A stretch of DNA of 8,783 bases. Source: Nitrososphaeria archaeon. GTDB lineage: Archaea; Thermoproteota; Nitrososphaeria; Conexivisphaerales; UBA164. Position 1 is the stretch's first letter. Every line of letters begins with the position of its first letter. A program made the translations under genes and the position numbers. Under the pieces are notes generated by a model. The model saw only the letters and a program-made list of their open reading frames with translations, was not told the DNA's origin and did no database searches. Shown in pieces: positions 5,762-8,783 of this stretch. The stretch lies in assembly GCA_029775955.1 (NCBI GenBank), contig JARVJW010000139.1, forward strand, positions 1 to 8,783. Reading direction: 5' to 3'.

Positions 5762-6772
5762 TTGAACAACATCGCAATAGCAGGTATGGGACCAGCCGGA
5801 GCATACCTTGCGTCATTGTTAGGTGAACGGGCTGAAGTATACGAAATGCAACAGGAAGAATCGTTTACATCTATATGCGCCTGGGGAACGGGTTCACTTG
5901 GAATGAAGGATCTGCTTAAGCATGTAGGGATAAACATTGATGATTATATCCTTTTTTCAGGTAAAAGGCTATATCTTGAATTAGGTGGAAATTTGTTAAG
6001 GTTCTGGCTCGATGGCCTAGTAACATTTGATAAGCCAAGATTAATGAAGGATCTTACAAGAGGCATAAAAGTGCATTATGGTACTAGGGTTTACAGCGGG
6101 TTCCTTGAATCTCGCTACAAGATTGCCATTGATGCGACAGGTGTTTACCGGAGGTTGTTATCGCCAATTAAAAACGACTTTCTGTTACCTACCGTACAAT
6201 ATTTAGTAAAATACATCAATATGCCTTATGATGATTTCTACATAATGCCTTTTGAAAATTATGGGGGTTACCTCTGGTTTTTCCCGCTGGGAGATAAAAA
6301 TGCCTATGTTGGCGCAGGAAATGTAGTTCCTGATCACGAAAAGAGGGTGCTGAATTTTATAGCAAAAACAAAGGGTGAAATAGTTGAGGGTTCAAGAATG
6401 GGCAAGGCAATAAGGCTTATTCCTCCATCAATGGCAGAACCCCATTTTCGAATGAACGTAATTGGAATAGGGGAATCAGTTGGAACTGTCTTTCCACTTG
6501 TGGGCGAGGGAATATTGCCCAGTATGTTTTCCGCCAAAATCCTGTTTGATAGCGAATTTAACTACAGGTTATATAGTATAAGATTGAATAAAACTTTTGA
6601 ATCATATAATGCGGCATTTAAACTAATAATGAATAAAATGAATAGGTCTGGCGGGTTTTTTGAAAATTTAAGATTGATGCTGACCACGCTCAGGTACATA
6701 AGGGGACACTCCAAAATAATTGGGATGAAGGTTGGACTGTTAGACATGCTAGATGTGCTCAGGTTCTTTTGA
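5762..6772 (+). CDS. Geranylgeranyl reductase family FAD-dependent oxidoreductase
   Basis: Enzymes of this family saturate geranylgeranyl chains of archaeal membrane lipids or related isoprenoids, using FAD at the membrane surface. The 336-residue product opens with the dinucleotide-binding loop IAGMGPAGAYLASLLG and an acidic strand end (EVYEM). It contains the family's YxWxFP-x8-GxG signature as YLWFFPLGDKNAYVGAG, and ends the FAD domain with GIGESVGTVFPLVGEGILPSMFSA. It is shorter than the characterised roughly 390-400-residue digeranylgeranylglycerophospholipid reductases, so it may be a divergent paralogue with another isoprenoid substrate. TTG 5762 is chosen because the Rossmann strand begins immediately after it and the TATA box is 26 bases upstream; GTG 5744 would add six residues. 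It overlaps or abuts the nuclease gene, which implies one transcript. A halogenase-like or other flavoprotein role is less likely given the YLWFFP motif. Confidence 0.85.
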   Translation: MNNIAIAGMGPAGAYLASLLGERAEVYEMQQEESFTSICAWGTGSLGMKDLLKHVGINIDDYILFSGKRLYLELGGNLLRFWLDGLVTFDKPRLMKDLTRGIKVHYGTRVYSGFLESRYKIAIDATGVYRRLLSPIKNDFLLPTVQYLVKYINMPYDDFYIMPFENYGGYLWFFPLGDKNAYVGAGNVVPDHEKRVLNFIAKTKGEIVEGSRMGKAIRLIPPSMAEPHFRMNVIGIGESVGTVFPLVGEGILPSMFSAKILFDSEFNYRLYSIRLNKTFESYNAAFKLIMNKMNRSGGFFENLRLMLTTLRYIRGHSKIIGMKVGLLDMLDVLRFF

Positions 6773-6774
6773 AG

Positions 6775-7716
6775 ATGCTTCCATATGGCATATCAAATGT
6801 TGGAAGTAACCTTGTAATAAAAAGTGAAGGGCGAACTATAGCTCTGGATCCTGTCACGCCAGTAAGCGCTGACTTGATTTTTATCTCCCATGCTCACTTT
6901 GACCACCTGATGAAAAAAATAACATCACCAGTAATCGCTTCAAAAGAAACAGTTGAACTGGCAATAGCCAGGGGAGTGAAAATTTCAGAATTTACCCAAG
7001 GGCTTGATGGTATTAAGCTTGTTGATTCAGGCCATATATTAGGCTCTATGGCACTTATCACTGGTAAAAATGAAACCATGTATACTGGTGATTTTGCTGG
7101 GAGACCTAGAGGCTTTATGGGGAGACTTGAGCCAAAGCACGTAAAAAATCTGATAATTGAAAGCACTTATGGAAAAAAAGAGTACGTTTTTCCTTCTATT
7201 GCTAGTGTATTAAAAATGGCAATGAATGCTGTAAGCAAAGCTTATGATGCCGGTCTTGGAGTTTCGCTTCATGGATATACACTTGGAAAGGCTCAACTGA
7301 TAAGCTACTTTTTTAAGGCCTGGAAGCCTCTGATATTTGATAGGAAGGTGGAAAATATTAACAAAATTTATAGGGCGCATGGTATAGCGTTACCAGAACC
7401 TGATTACGTTGTTGATCAATTAACAGAACTTCACAATGGTCCCTATCTTTATGTAGCACCCATGTATCGAGGGGTTAACGTTTGCCCAGTTAACATATCA
7501 TTTACTGGTTGGGCTATTAAAGGCAAAAACTCCTCGTTGCCTATAAGTGACCATGCTGACCATGATGAACTTATTAGCTTTGTTAAAGCAATAAATCCTG
7601 AAAATGTAGTAACAATTCATGGATTTGATAAGGAACTTGCTAGGGAGTTAAGGGGGGAAGGATTTAAAGCCCAAGCTTTTGGTGACCAACAAGTGAAAAT
7701 ATCAGACTTCATATAG
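6775..7716 (+). CDS. Beta-CASP metallo-beta-lactamase exonuclease (RNA processing / DNA ligase-associated type)
   Basis: Metal-dependent beta-CASP nucleases act on RNA or DNA. The 313-residue product shows the di-metal set: HAHFDH (39-44), H87 in SGHILGS, and D106 in YTGDFA. It also has the beta-CASP motifs: E129 in IIESTYG, H260 in ISDHADH, and H282 in TIHG. Between them stand LGKAQ and FTGWAIK, typical of the short single-domain group annotated as mRNA 3'-end processing or ligase-associated exonucleases (about 330 residues), so all catalytic residues are present at normal length. ATG 6775 gives a 2-base gap after the reductase stop; TTG 6769 would overlap it by 4 bases. No helicase or ligase gene is adjacent, so the partner is not shown, and whether the substrate is RNA or DNA is undecided. 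The 970-bp IS is inserted 12 bases after its stop. Confidence 0.92.
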   Translation: MLPYGISNVGSNLVIKSEGRTIALDPVTPVSADLIFISHAHFDHLMKKITSPVIASKETVELAIARGVKISEFTQGLDGIKLVDSGHILGSMALITGKNETMYTGDFAGRPRGFMGRLEPKHVKNLIIESTYGKKEYVFPSIASVLKMAMNAVSKAYDAGLGVSLHGYTLGKAQLISYFFKAWKPLIFDRKVENINKIYRAHGIALPEPDYVVDQLTELHNGPYLYVAPMYRGVNVCPVNISFTGWAIKGKNSSLPISDHADHDELISFVKAINPENVVTIHGFDKELARELRGEGFKAQAFGDQQVKISDFI

Positions 7717-7736
7717 CTCGTAAAAATGATATATCC

Positions 7737-8706
7737 TGCTTTGTTGCATTAATTGTACCAGATGATCAATATTTGATATTACTATTTTAATTATTAACGC
7801 CACAAATTTACATTGACCCACCTTGGCAGATAGGGATGAGTATAATGAAAAGCTTGTAAACATTTGATGTGTTTGTTAATGCTGACCTTCTGATTAACTG
7901 GGCTGAAGAGGATGAATGAAGGAAAGAGGGGAAAGCCCTATGCCTACTCTGATGCACTGATGCTTATCATACTGGCCGTAAAGGAGTACTTTGGACTTCC
8001 ATACAGGCAGACCGAGGGCTAAGATGCTTGGTGGAATATGGGGAGCCAGGATACCATCCTATACCCAGATCTGCAGGTGGCAGAAGGGGCTGAAGGTTCC
8101 GCTTGGGGTATGACGAGGATAATCCTGTTTACATAGCAGTTGACTCATCAAGATATTCAATAGGGGTGAATGGATCAGGCAGAAGTGAGGAGGGGATGGG
8201 TAAAGCTGCACATTTCATGTGAATCACCTCATAACCGGCGTGGAGGTAACAGATGAGCGCTGATGGGAAGGAGTTCAGCAAGCTTGTTAACGGTGCAATG
8301 GATACTGTTGGCAAAGTGAATAAGGTGTTCGGTGATTCGGCCTATGACTCCAGGGATAACTTTAACTCAGTGCAGGCCATGGGCGCAGAGCCTGTAATAA
8401 AGCCCAACTCCACTGGAAAATCGAAGGGTCAGGTCAAAGGTAGTTAGGGAGTTCCTCAATGATCCAACTGCATGGAAAAATAATCATAGATACGGACAGA
8501 GGTGGAAGCGGTGTTCTCTTCGTTAATGCTAGGAGAGTACGTATCATCAGCGCTTGATGCAGGAATATTCAACGAAATAATAGCCATTTACACATATAAT
8601 GTTGTGGAGGCGCATCGCGGTGGCACGAGGGTAAGCTGGACAAAGGGGCACGTGCCTTAATTAATTTGTTCATTGGCCGGGAATAATCAATTAATGCAAC
8701 AAAGCA
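7737..8706 (+). mobile_element. 970-bp IS5-type insertion sequence, ISH1-like, transposase broken
   Basis: Perfect 19-bp terminal inverted repeats (TGCTTTGTTGCATTAATTG at 7737-7755, complement at 8688-8706) are bounded by perfect 8-bp target duplications, ATATATCC at 7729-7736 and 8707-8714. Length, 8-bp duplication and a DDE transposase read on the plus strand fit the ISH1 group of IS5. The last 88 bases recur at 1-82, so the element exists in at least two copies here. The intact ends and duplication point to a fairly recent insertion, while the transposase is already broken. Confidence 0.95.
7835..8660 (+). pseudogene. IS5-family transposase, interrupted by several frameshifts
   Basis: The protein can be followed across three frames: DEYNEKLVN, TFDVFVNADLLINWAEE, MNEGKRGKPYAYSDALM, YFGLPYRQTEG, KMLGGIWGARIPSYTQICRW, GYDEDNPVYIAVDSS, EVTDER, DGKEFSKLVNGAMDTVG, VFGDSAYDSRDNFNSVQAMG, VVREFLNDPTAWKNNHRYGQ, EAVFSS, LGEYVSSALDAGIFNEIIA and the GGTRVSWTKGHVP end. 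The catalytic triad codons survive: Asp at 8142-8144 (AVDSS), Asp at 8334-8336 (GDSAYDS) and Glu at 8505-8507 (VEAVFSS). At least five frame changes or stops separate the pieces, so no active enzyme is made. The longest intact piece is the frame at 8253-8447. The frameshift just before the Glu falls beside a GGTGGAAG-like motif, where loss of a short repeat is likely. Confidence 0.9.
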
Positions 8707-8714
8707 ATATATCC

Positions 8715-8783
8715 AATAAGTATTTATGTTAATAAAGTCATGAATCTTCTTTGCATATTAAGAAACTCAATTTATCAAGGGTT
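8715..8783. other. Sequence beyond the right IS copy
   Basis: Only 69 bases follow the target duplication. A frame opens at ATG 8740 and runs 14 codons to the edge, with a weak A/T box 15 bases before it; too little is present to call a gene. Confidence 0.3.

Noticed and set aside
8253..8447. Separate 64-residue gene
   Set aside because: It is one in-frame piece of the broken IS5-type transposase (GDSAYDS motif), continuous with pieces in other frames.
1..8706. Terminal repeats as a sign that the window is a circular replicon
   Set aside because: The repeat is an IS end, the two copies differ by a 6-base indel and substitutions, and the right copy is followed by 77 further bases, so the ends do not overlap as in a circle.
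8740..8783. Possible gene start at the right edge
   Set aside because: Only 14 codons are present, with no ribosome site and poor TATA spacing.

Overview
The window looks like chromosomal DNA of an archaeon, most likely a Euryarchaeote of the Thermoplasmatales type; the lineage is an inference. It carries an Alba chromatin protein, a geranylgeranyl-reductase-family flavoprotein (archaeal lipids) and a beta-CASP nuclease. Its promoters are archaeal TATA boxes, about 25-28 bases upstream of start codons in four cases, which implies leaderless mRNAs. The DNA is A+T-rich and the insertion sequences belong to the IS5 type.

Layout. Positions 1-82 are the 3' end of an insertion sequence (IS) whose full-length, decayed copy lies at 7737-8706 in the same orientation; the two copies bracket about 7.65 kb. 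The alba gene (139-462, +) follows the left copy, with its TATA box only about 10 bases from the IS end. It converges on a YbaK/ProX-type aminoacyl-tRNA deacylase gene (506-970, -). A gene-poor stretch (971-1797) holds a 151-bp palindrome-ended, MITE-like element (1410-1560) and a possible coding relic. A small unknown gene (1798-2079, -) and cysS (2144-3289, +) diverge from a shared 64-bp promoter region. cysS overlaps a gene for an unusual fusion of a GNAT acyltransferase and an HExxH zinc-peptidase-like domain (3270-4472, +). A tRNA-Arg(CCU) gene follows on the minus strand (4682-4756). Its upstream side is occupied by a second, differently decayed IS of 842 bp (4830-5671) with a perfect 9-bp target duplication. 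Last come a tightly coupled pair, a geranylgeranyl-reductase-family flavoprotein (5762-6772) and a beta-CASP metallo-beta-lactamase nuclease (6775-7716), then the 970-bp IS with a perfect 8-bp target duplication.

How the genes relate. Three loci serve translation: CysRS, the trans-editing deacylase (a family that includes Cys-tRNA(Pro) editors) and tRNA-Arg. Alba organises chromatin, and the last pair joins lipid or isoprenoid reduction to nucleic-acid processing without an obvious metabolic link.

The most notable observations are the GNAT-HExxH fusion, a CysRS in which a zinc-ligand Cys appears as Asp, two dead IS5-type elements with intact ends, and the MITE-like element. No CRISPR array, rRNA or phage gene was seen.
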